Source: Siphlonurus alternatus (Eukaryota > Arthropoda > Insecta > Ephemeroptera > Siphlonuridae). Taken from it: DNA of 64,000 nucleotides. Positions 1 through 11,736 of the stretch are shown piece by piece. Positions within the stretch are counted from its first letter, which is position 1. Each line of letters starts with the position of its first letter. Both the position numbers and the translations under genes were made by a program. The notes under the pieces are model-generated. The model made no database searches, was not told the origin of the DNA, and saw only the letters and a program-made list of their open reading frames with translations. The stretch lies in contig OX463779.1 in the NCBI GenBank assembly GCA_949825025.1, forward strand, positions 47,303,784 through 47,367,783, in the 5' to 3' direction.

Positions 1-122
1 TGTGTAGTACATGCAAGTGTTAGTAACGTACATGAACACTAAGTGACCAGCGCAACATACTACACACAGAAGGATTAAATCGAACACCGGCAAAGGTATA
101 TAAAAGTCCGAAAAGTGAAATA
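1..122 (+). repeat. Right arm of palindromic element A, cut by window edge
   Basis: The first ~120 bases match, with about a dozen differences, the right arm of the complete palindrome at 18389-18735 (the segment starting at 18612), including ACACCGGCAAAGG. The left arm and centre would lie just upstream of base 1. It is therefore a truncated view of a second copy, not a unique sequence. Confidence 0.8.
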
Positions 123-257
123 AAAAAATTATATATTTATGTTCGAACATCAGTCGACGCTACCGCCATCTCTGAGCGAGTAAAAGGTTCTGGAGCAATA
201 GCTGTACACCTCGGGACAATATAAACGTTATATACGGGAATTTAATGTTTAAGTTTT

Positions 258-695
258 AGGTAGCATGGAGATGCCCGAAGCCGCCCGAAGATCTTCGGGA
301 TGTATAGGCAGAAAAACTAAAAAAAAAAAGCCTCAATTTATATCCCTGGTGCTAAACCAGGGGCTAACCATATTAAGCTCCTATTAGTTTAGCCCATGTT
401 TAGCACCAGGGATAAAAATCGAGGCTAAAGTGGGGGTTAAAGTGCTTTGTGAATGTCCCCCGTTAACATCTCTTTTTTAATAACAGTTTTTGGTCACCAA
501 ATATTTATCATAATAGCATTGGTTTTTCTTGTCACTATTTTTATAAAAAGAAATTCTAAGAAAAATGATAAGAATGGCCAGGAGAAATTAATTTTGAGAC
601 CAACTTTATATAGCATGTATCTGCTATGGCGCATGACAATATGTTTTGCCTACACAATCGTGACGTCATATTGTTTTATGACGTATGGTGAAAGA
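258..695 (+). repeat. Interspersed repeat B, copy 1, interrupted by a small MITE
   Basis: This stretch aligns with 8688-9040. Shared blocks include GGAGATG-CCGAAG near the left, CATTGGTTTTTCTTGTCAC in the middle and TGTTTTGCCTACA near the right. Copy 1 carries an extra ~94-bp inverted-repeat insert at 331-424 that copy 2 lacks, which defines that insert's edges. An open frame across 453-797 has no recognisable protein and only part of it is shared with copy 2, so I do not call it a gene. Confidence 0.75.
331..424. mobile_element. 94-bp inverted-repeat MITE nested in repeat B
   Basis: The left end CCTCAATTTATATCCCTGG is matched by the inverted right end CCAGGGATAAAAATCGAGG; the arms are about 38 bp around a ~19-bp loop. 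The insert is absent from the second copy of repeat B at 8688-9040, which supports a discrete insertion. No transposase is present. Confidence 0.75.
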
Positions 696-740
696 CTGGC
701 CGTGTACACCTGCTCTGTTTGGGGGCATTGTCATGCAGCC

Positions 741-884
741 AGGCGCAGATCCAGGGGGGGGGGGGGCTGGCCCCTGGATTTAACATGGGCAATATAGGCA
801 TTTCCCCCACTCCAAATTTTTTTTTTAAAACATTGGTCTTATGGAGGCAGCCCCCTACGAATTTTTTTTCTGGATCCGCGTCTG
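741..884 (+). mobile_element. hAT-like MITE (family Q) with 8-bp target duplication
   Basis: The ends read AGGCGCAGATCCAGG and CTGGATCCGCGTCT in inverted orientation. The direct repeat ATGCAGCC lies at 733-740 and again at 885-892. An 8-bp duplication and this kind of terminal sequence are typical of hAT elements. A G-homopolymer sits just inside the left end. A second copy with its own duplication is at 13869-14035; degraded copies are in 52.34-53.80 kb. Confidence 0.8.
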
Positions 885-899
885 ATGCAGCCTATGGAG

Positions 900-3800
900 G
901 TGGTGGTGAACTAGAACGTTCTTGAGCTGTGGGTGTTCTTCTTACCTCCCCCCGAAAGTGCGTCTCTTTGTCTCTCCAGGAAGTCATGCAGGGGTACTGT
1001 CTAGAGTACATAGAAAATCAATACATTAGTACGTACACTAGGCCTATACAAGCATTATATACGCCGGTACAGTAAACACAGCAGTGTGCGTGGCGACGAT
1101 GCACCGGAAGCTGATAAATCAATACTCTCGCGAGCTTTCTAAGCAAATTTCCCAATGAGCTAGCGTCGTATCATGTGTATATATTATGTAAAAAAAAAAA
1201 CGGAAAAAATAAAATGAATTAGATATTTTTAAGATAAGATAAAACATGGATAACTTTATCCTAAAAAATTGTGGATATTATTTAGTTAGAAAATATCCTA
1301 GAAACTTGAAGATAATATCTAGATTTTTTTTTTCAGAGAAATAAAAGTTTAATATCTGGATTTTGTCTGAAAAATATCTATATTAATGTGCTCTGTATGA
1401 GATACTTACATCATTTGCCTAAAAGGCAATAAGTTTTGTATGAAATTGTACATGCCACACGGAAACCAAGAAATAATAATAATAAAATTTAAAATGGTAA
1501 TAAAAATTTGTCTGGATATTATATTTACCCAGTAGAAAAATAATAAATTTAAAAAATATATAATTTTTATGGCTTTCCATGTATTACTTTTAAAAAAATA
1601 CGTGTAATTTACGGTTTAAAAAATGTTGTCACGCTGTGTATCATAAAATCCAACCAAGCTTGACGTATTGGACGTTTTATTATCACAAGTATTTGCGTCA
1701 TCTCTATTTTTATTCAAAAAGTTTTCTGTTTGTGTCAGTGATATCCCGCTGTTTCCTCCGACCGTAAAATTGGTTCGAAACTTTTTTTTTTATATATACT
1801 CATCAAAAAAGTTCGAGTTGACATCTTTAGAATTAAGTTCACAAGCGATGGCCATTTCTCTCCACTCAAAATACGCCTCACTGATTTTTTATTTAAAAAT
1901 ATCATGACAATTATTAAAATGACATATTCAATTTTATCTTAAAAAATATTAAACTTATTCTATCGAAAATAAACAAGTATATATATAGGCCAAACCCACG
2001 TGACGTCACTGCAACGTATATTGCATATTATATACTTTACAGAAGGCTGCCGCGTCATAGTGTTGTGTTGCACGCTGTAAGGGAGAAAATGTAGAACAAA
2101 AAAATTAATTATTTATCAATTATAGACGGCAATTATTACATTTTTATCGTTTCCATATTATCTGTTGATTTATAAGGAATACACAAACTACATTCTTGTG
2201 TTCTTAAATTATTATATTATATACTTGGCAATAAAGTCAAATTTTCTATTTTTTTTTTCAATGCTTTAGAGCGTACGGTTTGACAAAAGTAGGAGAAGGG
2301 AGGTAAATATCTGGATGTTATCCTGTAAGTTGCAGGCAGGCGCTGCCCTATAAGCAATACATTAAAAAAAAAATATTTTTATTTTTACTCTGCAATATTT
2401 GAAGAAAATAGTTCACATTTATTTGCATTTACAAGAAAAAGCAACACCATAACATAATTATTATACATATTATTCATAATATATTATTTTCTGTAAATAC
2501 ATTAAAATATTTAAAATGCAATGAAGCAGCAATTTGTTTTATATCCCTCCCATTTCAATCATTTTATCGTCTCGTGACATTATGTACACTGCAGTGATTA
2601 ATGTTTTCATACATGATCTACAGCAAAATTTTACACATTATCATTAATGTTACTTTTTCTTTACAATTTTATTTAAGTGTCAAGTCAATATAGCATGCAG
2701 TGTATCATTTTTTATATTATATTCTTATAATATTGAAAAAAGAACTAATGGTATTACATTATAACTTTGAGTTTTTTTGGTTCGTTGAAGCTTCTATATA
2801 AATGCTGTGCATGCTGATAAAATAATGATTCCCTGCATGCACACCCTATAATATTATATATAATATATTTCCATTTAACATGAGTGAACATAGAAAGAAT
2901 ATAAATTTCTTTCTCTCTAAAAAAAAAAAAAACCTTTTGTATGAGGGTCACACAATTTCCTTGCATATATTTTCAAATTTCACACTCCAGTATTGTTATA
3001 CTTTACACTGTTCAAATGGTAACACTTATGGGTACATATTCTTGCTACATAAATCTTACAGAATGTTACATACAAGTACGTACTTACTTGGGCCTTACTA
3101 TTTCATTACTACGACAAGCATGAGTGCAACAAGATCGAGGGATATGAATGACGCTAACAGGTGGTGCAGCAGGGTTGTAGCTTGATGCTATTGTTGAACT
3201 TTACTGTTGCCGCAACAATGTGCTTTCTCTCTCTCTCTCCATCTCCCAAGACCAATTCGACTCGTACATCCACCCTCTTGGATGGTTTATACGCCCTCGC
3301 AAACGTCGTTGTTACATTTCACTATTTTCACTTACTGGGGATTACTTTCTGTGTGGGAGTGTTTTTTATTATCCTTTTCTCAAGTCTATAATAATATAAA
3401 ATACAAAATACACTACAGTATATTATCTAGTTTCAAGTTTCAAAAGCAGCTTTTGACCATTCCAATAAAGGTAATTTTTATCGATAAAAATACTAAAAAT
3501 ATAAAATAACGAGTCTTAATGTTTTACAAAAAAATAAATTGCATTTGAAAATAAAGGATAATATTTTATATAGTTATCATTTTTTCTTGCTATATTATAT
3601 CTGTAATTATGTAATAATTGTATGACATAAATATTTAATTATGGTATTTTTATTTTATTAATGATTATTATTAATTATTTTATTTGCGTCACTGTATTGA
3701 TTTTTTTATTAATATTAACATACACTGCACACACCATTTTGTTGATATGTGATGATAATGTGATTTGACGTGCTTATATTGTTATGTACAATCGAAAAGC

Positions 3801-4465
3801 AATTAATTTTTTTATGAATTTGAAATATTATAAATCATTTCATTCACAGAAGTAAAAATATTAACTGCATAAATATGCAATTATATCAAAAACTATTATA
3901 ACTATTATAAATATATTATAATTAGTTTTAATAGAGCGCTTGAAAATTTCTTTTAAAGCATATATATTATATACGTCATTAGATGATTTTGTATATTATA
4001 TATGTACCTTTTTTTTAAATTCGTGCAATTTAAATTTGATGAAAAAGTAAGAAAAGACAATAATGTTTTGGTCGCGTTAATTTTTTTAACATGCGTGGGG
4101 GTGCAAAGACAAAGTTACCTCGGCGTTGTCTTTAAAACAATAAAACTTGACTCCCTGTGATGTTTCGCCCAAAGCCATGCGGAGTTGGCACAGAAATTAA
4201 ATTTAAACATAATTAAAATGCGCAGTCTCTGCTTGTTGTATTTTGCGCATTATGCTGTGCGTGCATGGGGCAAGAGGAGAAAATTGGTTTCAAATTTTTA
4301 GATTTGACTTATAAAAAATAATCAACCAAATTGAACGTGGCATGATTTGCAAATTAAAATAATATTCCAATGCATAATAAGCCTGTTATTTTTATCAGCC
4401 CCAAATGGATCTCGATTTACTTTTAATTTTCATTCTTGGGTTATTTAGTTGCAGAAAAAAAAAAG
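900..4465. other. AT-rich spacer, no gene recognised
   Basis: I see no supported gene. Short open frames here have no coding character or family resemblance. The only points of note are a composite E-box/CRE motif at 1997-2008 and a slightly GC-richer low-copy stretch around 4060-4280. Confidence 0.6.
1997..2008. promoter_or_regulatory. Overlapping E-box and CRE (CACGTGACGTCA)
   Basis: A palindromic E-box CACGTG shares two bases with a palindromic CRE TGACGTCA. This composite can bind bHLH and CREB/ATF proteins in animals. There is no recognised gene next to it, so function is unproven. Confidence 0.3.
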
Positions 4466-4468
4466 CAA

Positions 4469-4730
4469 GCGTTGAAAAATTTTGTCTTCAACTAATCCTT
4501 TACAATCCTAATCCTAATCTTTTTACCTAATATAAAACATATCTTATTTCTTCTTCGCTCAAAATGAGGATGAATTGACAATATTTCTAATAATCATTTA
4601 TGCTCAAGAAAAGTACAAAATACATAAACTCGTCTTTTTACCTCTTTTTTCCTCAAAAACTGTGCAAAATAGGAGGGAAAAAGACGAAAAGAGATCTAGC
4701 TAATAAAATATGAAATTTATTCCAACTCGG
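4469..4730 (+). repeat. MITE-like repeat C, copy 1
   Basis: This is one of five ~260-bp copies in the window (also 8080-8334, 21946-22212, 42988-43240, 50670-50938). The ends are short inverted repeats of the form CTAGTTGAAA and TTTCAACTCG. Shared internal blocks include GCTCAA near a TTTCTAA motif and TGCAAAATAGGAG. It is non-coding. Confidence 0.8.
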
Positions 4731-5086
4731 GTTTAGATTATACTTGGTAGATTTTCCAGCAATATTTAAATAACAAAACTTGAAAATAAGAATAATAATC
4801 ATATACAGTAGAAAGACCCCTGCATGGTGAACCAGAACCAGAACGCTACTGTTTGTGAACGTTGTCCCTTAGTCCATGGTATTTCTGGTGAATTATGGAT
4901 CAATTTGAATGCCTATGGGATGATAGAGCGTTGCAGTGCCAGAAGGAAGCCAGTAGCAACTTCTCGACCGTCTTGTTAGCTGTATACTGAGCTGCATAAA
5001 CACTCTCTATAGAAGAAAATCGATGTGTGATACCATAGATTTCTCTATGGTGATACTTGAGGTTGAGTACATATTTCTATATAGTA

Positions 5087-5089
<3 letters not shown>

Positions 5090-5125
<36 letters not shown>

Positions 5126-5141
5126 TATATATATATATATA
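5090..5141. repeat. (TA)n microsatellite
   Basis: About 50 bases of alternating TA, broken once by GC. Confidence 0.9.
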
Positions 5142-5499
5142 ATAAATATTTCTACGTATTTTGTGAGTCATCTTTCTTCTGGGTAATTTTTGATGTATTA
5201 TTGGATATATTTCAAATATTTTTTGTAACTATAGCGAGTAAGCCAATTATATTTCTATTAAATTTAAAAATAAGAAATGTATAAAAAATAATAGTGATCA
5301 CAAATGCTGTATAAAGTGCAATCAAAATTTAAATTCTATATAAAACCTCTCTAAAAGTACTCTAGGTTTAACAAAGAATTGTCACAGCGGTAACAGATGG
5401 TGTTTTGAATGAACTTAGAGCAGCAAATCTGCATGTTCGTGACGTCACACACCGCGGGACCGCAGCAGCTGACATTTTCTCCGGGCTGCCTGCACATCT

Positions 5500-6000
5500 C
5501 TTGAAGGTGCGTTTACATGGAGCGATGTCGAGCGGGGCGAAATATAAGCGCACTTGCTTCAATGTCATATATGACAACCATGTTAGCGTGGAAAAATCAC
5601 GGCTGGATTAAAGGTGCTTTTCCATGGAGCGATGTCGAGTAAGGATTGACGGAGCGAGAAAAGCGCACTAGCAGTAAAATCATATGGCGGCCATATTGGC
5701 GTGGAAGAATCACGGCTGGATTTAATCACAGTGGGACTTAAAGGTGCATTTCCATGGAGTGGGGAAAGCGAAAAAATCGCGTGCCGCAGTCAATCAGAGG
5801 CTCAGAATTTCCTCGCCTTGCAGGAAGCGATTATATCGCCAACATGGCCGCCGTACGAGATTATAGTAAGTGCGCTTTTCTCGCCCCGCGAAGCGCCACT
5901 CGACATCGCTCCATTGAAAAGTACCTTTAAATCCCGCAAATTTCTCCCCACCAACATGGCTGCCATATGACATTGAAACATCGCTCCATGTAAAAACTCC
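5500..6000. repeat. Cluster of degraded family-D MITEs
   Basis: At least three partial copies of the element seen complete at 54735-54965 are jammed together, recognised by repeated CATGGAGCGATGTCGAG and AAGGTGC ends, plus inverted blocks such as CATCGCTCCATTGAAAAG. Motifs such as ATGGCGGCCATATTGGCG recur. Open frames in both directions here are shadows of the repeats. Confidence 0.75.
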
Positions 6001-6725
6001 TTGACGCAGTAAAGCTCGCGAGAATAGCAGTCTGATTCACTCCAGCAAGAGATTTATAGAGCCCGCAGCTCCGTCATTTATTGAGAACTTCTCTTGCAAG
6101 TGAAGATCGAAACTCCCATGAGTCGTCACCAAAGCAACAGGAGACACAAAATATATATTTTTATATCATAACTCTATATATAATAAAAAGTGAGATAAAT
6201 ATATTTTTTATATTATTAATAAATTTGTTCTCTTTTCATGAAAAATAAAAACGCGTGCTTAAAATTAATTCACAACGAAGCATAAATTTATTCGTCATGA
6301 TAAAAAAAATAATACAGCTTCTTTTATTAACAATTGTATACAATGTATTTTTATAAAAAAGCACAGCTTTTTTTACTTGAGTAATTTCAAATAAATTGAA
6401 ATTTTTATTACATTTTCATATACAAAACAATATTTAATTTAGTAGGCATGGCATGTAAATTTTAAACAAGATTTATACAAAAGCTCGTAATATTAATAAA
6501 AAAGAGAGAGAAAAAAGGTCACATAATTGTTTTTCAAATATGTCATTTACATAGCGGAAAAAAAGAAAAGTTGTTTAAAAAAAAAGCACAGCAAGAAAAA
6601 ATTATATTAGCACATTAAATGCACAGTAAAAAATAATAAAAATAAAAAGAATGGTAAAAAAAAAAAACAGCAGCTAATGAATTCTTTTGATGACGTTGCC
6701 ATGTAATTATGGGACATTTTATATG
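6001..6725. other. AT-rich spacer, no gene recognised
   Basis: Apart from a short GC-balanced start there are only AT-rich and A-rich tracts. No repeat family or coding signal was recognised. Confidence 0.6.
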
Positions 6726-6728
6726 TGA

Positions 6729-7035
6729 GGTGTGGCGCAGTGCGTTTGACCGGGTCTCGTCCTATCACCAAAGTCAAGCACAGCCGAACGTGATTATAGT
6801 TGAATGGGTGACAAATTTCGACAAAAAACACGTTCCAATCCAGGAGTAAATCGTTGCGCTTTTCCAACATAATGTGGTTCCCCTGCATGGCTTTAGACCA
6901 TTTCACTTCCGGTTTATTGACAAAAGCTGTAGCGTCCATCCTTGCTGAGGTTTCCACGGTTCCCTCAGTCACAGGCCGGGACGATTTGCAAGACCGTGGC
7001 TGACACTGTTCCCGATGTTACTGTTTCGGAAGTGT
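6729..7035 (+). mobile_element. 5S-derived SINE, diverged copy
   Basis: The head GTGGCGCAGTGCGTTTGACC followed by AAGTCAAGCA and TGAATGGGTGAC matches the head of the better copies at 45064 and 59893, which resemble the internal promoter half of 5S rRNA. The body carries the family's CTGAGGTTTCCACGGTTCCC block. The 3' end is altered. A long minus-strand open frame over it (6607-6972) is a by-product. Confidence 0.75.
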
Positions 7036-7487
7036 TGGTCAAACTTACAAGTTAGTGAGTAATTAGTAAGTAGAAGTGGCTTAAAAACCTTTTTTCTATA
7101 ATGGGCATCCGATAAACTTGATCACCTCTGGTGGACATTCGCACAAAATGCAGCTATACGTAAAAAAGCATTGACTAATTGCATTTTATATTAAACCGCG
7201 TCACACTGACGTAAGCACACAACAGACGTGTCAACTTCCCGCTCGAAAAGTTTATGTATTTTTTTGGCGAGTCAGTCTGACATCTGTGTACCACTTGTCA
7301 ATGTTTTTCCTCAATGTTACGGATCATTTCCCGTTGACGTAGCATGGAATAATGAGCCTTATGTGATACTGTGGAAGGGAACAGGAAGATGTTCACATAT
7401 ATGCTGCTTCAAAATGTAGCAGTTTAAAATGAAAATGTTACAACAAAATCTTATTTAGAGAAAATTTCTTTTTTCCCCACGAGTTGT

Positions 7488-7614
<127 letters not shown>

Positions 7615-7619
7615 TCTGA

Positions 7620-8079
7620 AATGTGAAAGAGCTATTATAGCTTTTGAATTGTAAATCAAGATGATATATTCATATATTTTATAGTATATTTTAATTTTTT
7701 TCTTCAATATTTTCCTATATTAAATTTTTTCCCTTACAAAATTTGAGATCCAAGTTTCTTTTTTCAAAAACCCTTGAGTAAAAAACGCTGCTTTTATCTT
7801 GTTAAAAGTACTTTTGTCCTTTTATGGGAAATAAGTTTGATGGTGTATAAATAATTGATGTTAAATCAATATTCATAATTTACTCTCAGCACTGATGATT
7901 AGGCAACTTTTTAAGCATTGCTGTGAAGCGGGTTGCTTATATCCAGGAGATGCATAATATTTTATTGTTGAAGAGATTCAATTGTTGTTTTCAGAAAGGT
8001 AGAGAGAGTGAGAGAGAGAGAGAGGGAGGGAGGAGAGAGAGGGAAATGCGCGATATTTGACAAATAAAACAAAGCATCC
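7620..8079. other. Spacer with short GA tract
   Basis: AT-rich sequence with a 35-40 base GA-rich tract at about 8000-8042. No gene or repeat family was recognised. Confidence 0.6.
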
Positions 8080-8334
8080 CCGAGTTGAAATATATTTTAT
8101 CTTTTATTCGCTATCCTAGTCTAATTCCCTCATATTTTGCACCATTTTAGAGAAAAAAAGAACAGATTACATACTTTTTCCTCCCATATTGAGCATGAAA
8201 TGTTAAAAATATTGTCTTCATTTTATCCTCACTTTGAACGAGGAAGAAATAAGATATGTTTTTGAGGTAAAACAACGTTATAAGATTAGGTTTAGACGTG
8301 TAAAGGGTGAGTTGAAGACGTGAATTTTCAAGTA
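8080..8334 (-). repeat. MITE-like repeat C, copy 2
   Basis: This is the reverse-oriented match to 4469-4730, starting CGAGTTGAAATA and ending near GACGTGAATTTTCAAGTAG. It contains the shared block GGTTTAGACGTGTAAAG. Confidence 0.85.
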
Positions 8335-8598
8335 GGGTCATTCTTACCTTTCCTGATTAATAAATATTAATTGAATGAATAAATTGTGGCTACAGCTTAA
8401 CGTTGAGTCTTTCCCTTAATATAGTTTATATTGATTGTTGAAGTTGATTTTATGGTCACGTGGTGTTCGCTCTGAACGTTAATTAGAGTACGTCGCGTGC
8501 GGCTCATCCATAATTTAGTCGGAACGTGACGTTTGTCACCGCAGTGTGTCGTGTGGGACTATACAACCGTTCAAATAAATGTCCCTGTATTTTTAATG

Positions 8599-9182
8599 TA
8601 AAGGCGGATTCACATGGCGACAACGGCGATGCGACGCGATTTTGACGCAAAAGTTGTGAAATCCTATGTGACAAGCGAATACGAGAGTTTCATGTTTTGG
8701 GCATAGCACGGAGATGTCCGAATCTGTCCGAAGATTTTCGGGATGTAGGCAGAAAACCTTAAAATCCTATGCTGTACGGGTTAACGTAACTCACAATATA
8801 TATTTTTTTTTAATAATAGTATTGGTCGCCAAATATTTTTCTTCAATAGCATTGGTTTTTCTTGTCACCATTTCTGTAAGAAAATTCTTATTGTTAGAAA
8901 TATGATGCAAATAACCAGGAGCAATTAATTTCGAGACCAACTTTAGCACGTATCTGCTATGTCGCTGACAATGTTTTGCCTACATAATCGTGACGTGATT
9001 TTGTTTTATGACGCATGATGAAAAAACTCGTATATATTCGTCAGGTTGTGGCAGCAAATATCATGTTAAATTACGATGCTCTTTTTTTCATCGCCAAATA
9101 TCGCCGCCAATAGATATTACAGCAAATGCGCATTATTTACTTCACGTCGCGTGATAAAAATCACCATGTGAATCTACCTTAA
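8599..9182. mobile_element. Family-E MITE interrupted by repeat B
   Basis: The left end TAAAGGCGGATTCACATGGC is mirrored by the right end CATGTGAATCTACCTTAAAG. The interior matches copies at 25090-25297 and 60987-61753 (blocks TTGTGAAATCCTATG and TTACGATGCTCTTTTT). The middle, 8688-9040, is an inserted copy of repeat B, so the element is about twice the normal ~210-bp size. Confidence 0.8.
8688..9040 (+). repeat. Interspersed repeat B, copy 2, nested in a MITE
   Basis: This aligns with 258-695 but without the 331-424 insert. It interrupts the family-E element, so B moved after, or within, E. No terminal inverted repeats or coding sequence were recognised in B, so its class is unknown. Confidence 0.75.
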
Positions 9183-9430
9183 AGTTGTAATTAAACTAGT
9201 AAATGTTGTTTTTATTATAGTTTTGAATAACGTTTTCATGATATCTCACTTGTTTATCTTATATTTCATCTTGATATTGTAAGTTATATAACAAGTTTTA
9301 AATTCTCTTCATGTAAAATTATAATTTCAAACAATAATTCCATCTTATTTATACAAATAAAATCTCATTAAAGTTTACTTCGTATTATATTTTGCGATGA
9401 ATATAGAAGGGTTGAAAATATTTACTTAAT

Positions 9431-9650
9431 TAGGGCTGTCTCACACAGAATCGCGTGGTTTCGCAGCATATGAAAAATAAAAAAATTAAGAACTTATGCG
9501 ATCAGGTGGTGCGTGTGTGTGCGCACACAGCTTCGTTTAGTATAATATCGCATCACATGCGATCGTACGTTCCTAATTTAGAATCGCGGTCCTAAATTTT
9601 TATCATAATACAAAGTCATACGATACTAAGGCAGTGTGATACCCCCCTTA
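9431..9650. mobile_element. Putative 220-bp MITE
   Basis: The left end TAGGGCTGTCTCACACAG resembles the inverted right end CAGTGTGATACCCCCCTTA. The interior repeats CGATCG/GCGATC motifs and includes GTGTGTGTGCGCACAC. No second copy was found here, so this is less certain than other families. Confidence 0.5.
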
Positions 9651-10043
9651 TTTCGCTCTACCTTGTTATATTGCTTGGATTTTGTTGGTACTTTGAAAAA
9701 GGTTTATGTTTTCAGCAAACAGAGAGCGTCATTAAATTGTTATATATAACTCAAACAATACTTTTAGAAAACAAATTTCTTTACACTTTGTTTTCATCTA
9801 TAAGAGATAACTCGGCGGTATGCAAACATAACGATCATTAAAACAACCACAAGTGATTTACATTTCAGGAACGTCGCAATGTTTGTCACATCGTCAGAGA
9901 TAAGAAAAAAACGTGGAGAAGACGTGCTGAATTTGTGAATGCCACGTCAGTTGTGAATGCCACGTCAGTTGGGAGTTGCGAACGACAACCTTAGTTGGGG
10001 CTGACCTAGCTGCTTGGATGCCGTAATCGGATTTGGTCTGGGC

Positions 10044-10045
<2 letters not shown>

Positions 10046-10123
<78 letters not shown>

Positions 10124-10217
10124 GAGGGAGAGAGGGGGAGAGTGAAAGAGAGGGGGAGAGAGCGAAAGAGGGAGATAGATGGAGAGAGCGAAAGAGCGAG
10201 AGAGAGAGAGAGAAGGA
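10046..10217. repeat. (GA)n microsatellite with imperfect 3' half
   Basis: About 75 bases of pure GA are followed by about 95 bases of interrupted GA/GGGA. Arg-Glu and Ser-Leu open frames across it are artefacts. Confidence 0.95.
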
Positions 10218-10400
10218 GAGGTCACAGGTCACGCAGCCACCAAAGGTGATGCCTCTTCTGATTGCGGGCTTTTACCACGACAGCGCTTGAGACGTGATGC
10301 TGGCCGACATATCCAACCCTCCCACATACCTCCCCCTAGCGTATGTTCCAAATCGACAGTCTGGCTTATACACACTAGCAGGTTCTCCAATTTTATTTGA
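10218..10400. other. GC-richer low-copy island beside GA tract
   Basis: This ~180-base stretch is clearly GC-richer than its surroundings and is not repeated elsewhere in the window. It starts directly at the GA tract and includes direct GGTCACAGGTCAC, two nuclear-receptor-like half sites. It could be regulatory; no reading frame is convincing. Confidence 0.35.
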
Positions 10401-11497
10401 GCCCCAACATTAAGGAAAACCTTTTCACGGAATTCCATTTACTTTGATCAATTACATTAATTGAACGTTTAAATTTTTTGTATTTAATTAAATTAAAGTA
10501 ATTTGTCTCCTGTAAAAAAATGTAACCTAAAGTAATTTATCTTTAAGCATCAATACACATACCTTTAATTTATTTTAATTACTTTAAGTCAACTTTTATT
10601 CTCCCTCTATAAAATGGATTGTTATCAAGATTTCTGTTGTTTTTATTACACAATTTATGAGCACGTTAATACGTACGGATATTCGAGGTGTAAATCATGC
10701 TACTTATTTATTTAAGAAAGTACAAAAAGTTAGTGACACAAACTTTTACAGCAGCTCATCATCAATTCCGTTTGACCGTTCAAAGAACCAACTGCATGTA
10801 TATTGCTCCCCCCGGTCACGCACTTCCCTCATAGTGGTGGACTTTGGTGCCCCCCTCTGAAATAAAGACATGCATTGCTTATGTTGTGGAAGCTAAAAAC
10901 ACGAGCTTTTGTTCGGCGTAGTTTTAGGTCGTAAAAAGAAAAAAGGCGGTGCAAGCCGAGTTAAAATTTTAGATTTCATGGTAATCCAAGTAATGCATTT
11001 TTTCGGCTTGTGCCGAATTTTCTATGCCTTGGCAAAACCAGGGCATAACAGGAACTCGCTGAAGCTATACTGGACGCAAGCCGAGTTTCAACCAAACAGA
11101 GCGCCGTATACATGGTTTAAGCCGAAACTGAAAAACTCGCATATATACACTCTTGCAAATGTACAAGGCTTAGATCAATCAAGAATTACATCGGTAAGGA
11201 TGGACCAAAAAATATTTGTTTATAAAAAGAAGGGGGGGGGGGACGCAAGTGCTAAATTTGATTTTTTTTTATTTAAAAACAGTTAAATCCAACGTGTGGA
11301 CAGGGCATCCTTTCCACGAGTCTCGTAGTCCTCCATAATTTACATAAATAATAATGTTTATTGTTTACCAAACATGCAGGTAGCTCGATATGGCTTTGAT
11401 TTGATTTGTTTATTGGATTTAATACAGAAATTCCATTTGCATACATTGATGCAAAAGGGTATCAACAGTTTGAAAATAAGGGTATATTGATATTTTC
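10401..11497. other. Spacer, no gene recognised
   Basis: AT-rich DNA with an open frame at 10909-11286 (125 codons) that has Lys-Gly runs and no family resemblance. I do not support it as a gene. Confidence 0.5.
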
Positions 11498-11728
11498 CAA
11501 GGATTTTGTATACTTATATGGATAGGTGGGGGCACTGTCGTCAGTGAGGCAAGGTAGTGAGGAGGAGGTGGGTGGTAGAACAATAGGATGTCTGCCATCT
11601 TACCATGGCCTGTGAAGCCAAAACAATACAAAACATTGCGCTCAGCGGCCATGATACAATGGTTTTTTTCCTCAGCAGCTATAATACTATTGGTACAGAC
11701 CTAGTCTATCCATAGTACAAGATCCTTG
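11498..11728 (-). mobile_element. hAT-like MITE (family F), copy 1, perfect 8-bp duplication
   Basis: The ends read CAAGGATTTTGTATAC and GTACAAGATCCTTG (inverted). The direct repeat ATATTTTC lies at 11490-11497 and 11729-11736. The interior matches the copy at 15508-15714 in opposite orientation (CAATGTTTTGTAT, GGTAAGATGGC). A short open frame inside is conserved in part between copies only because the DNA is. Confidence 0.88.
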
Positions 11729-11736
11729 ATATTTTC

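Noticed and set aside
453..797. 114-codon open frame
   Set aside because: It crosses repeat B and the border of a hAT-like MITE; the frame is broken in the other copy of B.
6607..6972. 121-codon minus-strand open frame
   Set aside because: It lies over a 5S-SINE copy and AT-rich DNA; not conserved in other SINE copies.
10909..11286. 125-codon open frame
   Set aside because: No recognisable domain, Lys/Gly homopolymer ends, no splice or promoter context; not distinguishable from chance.
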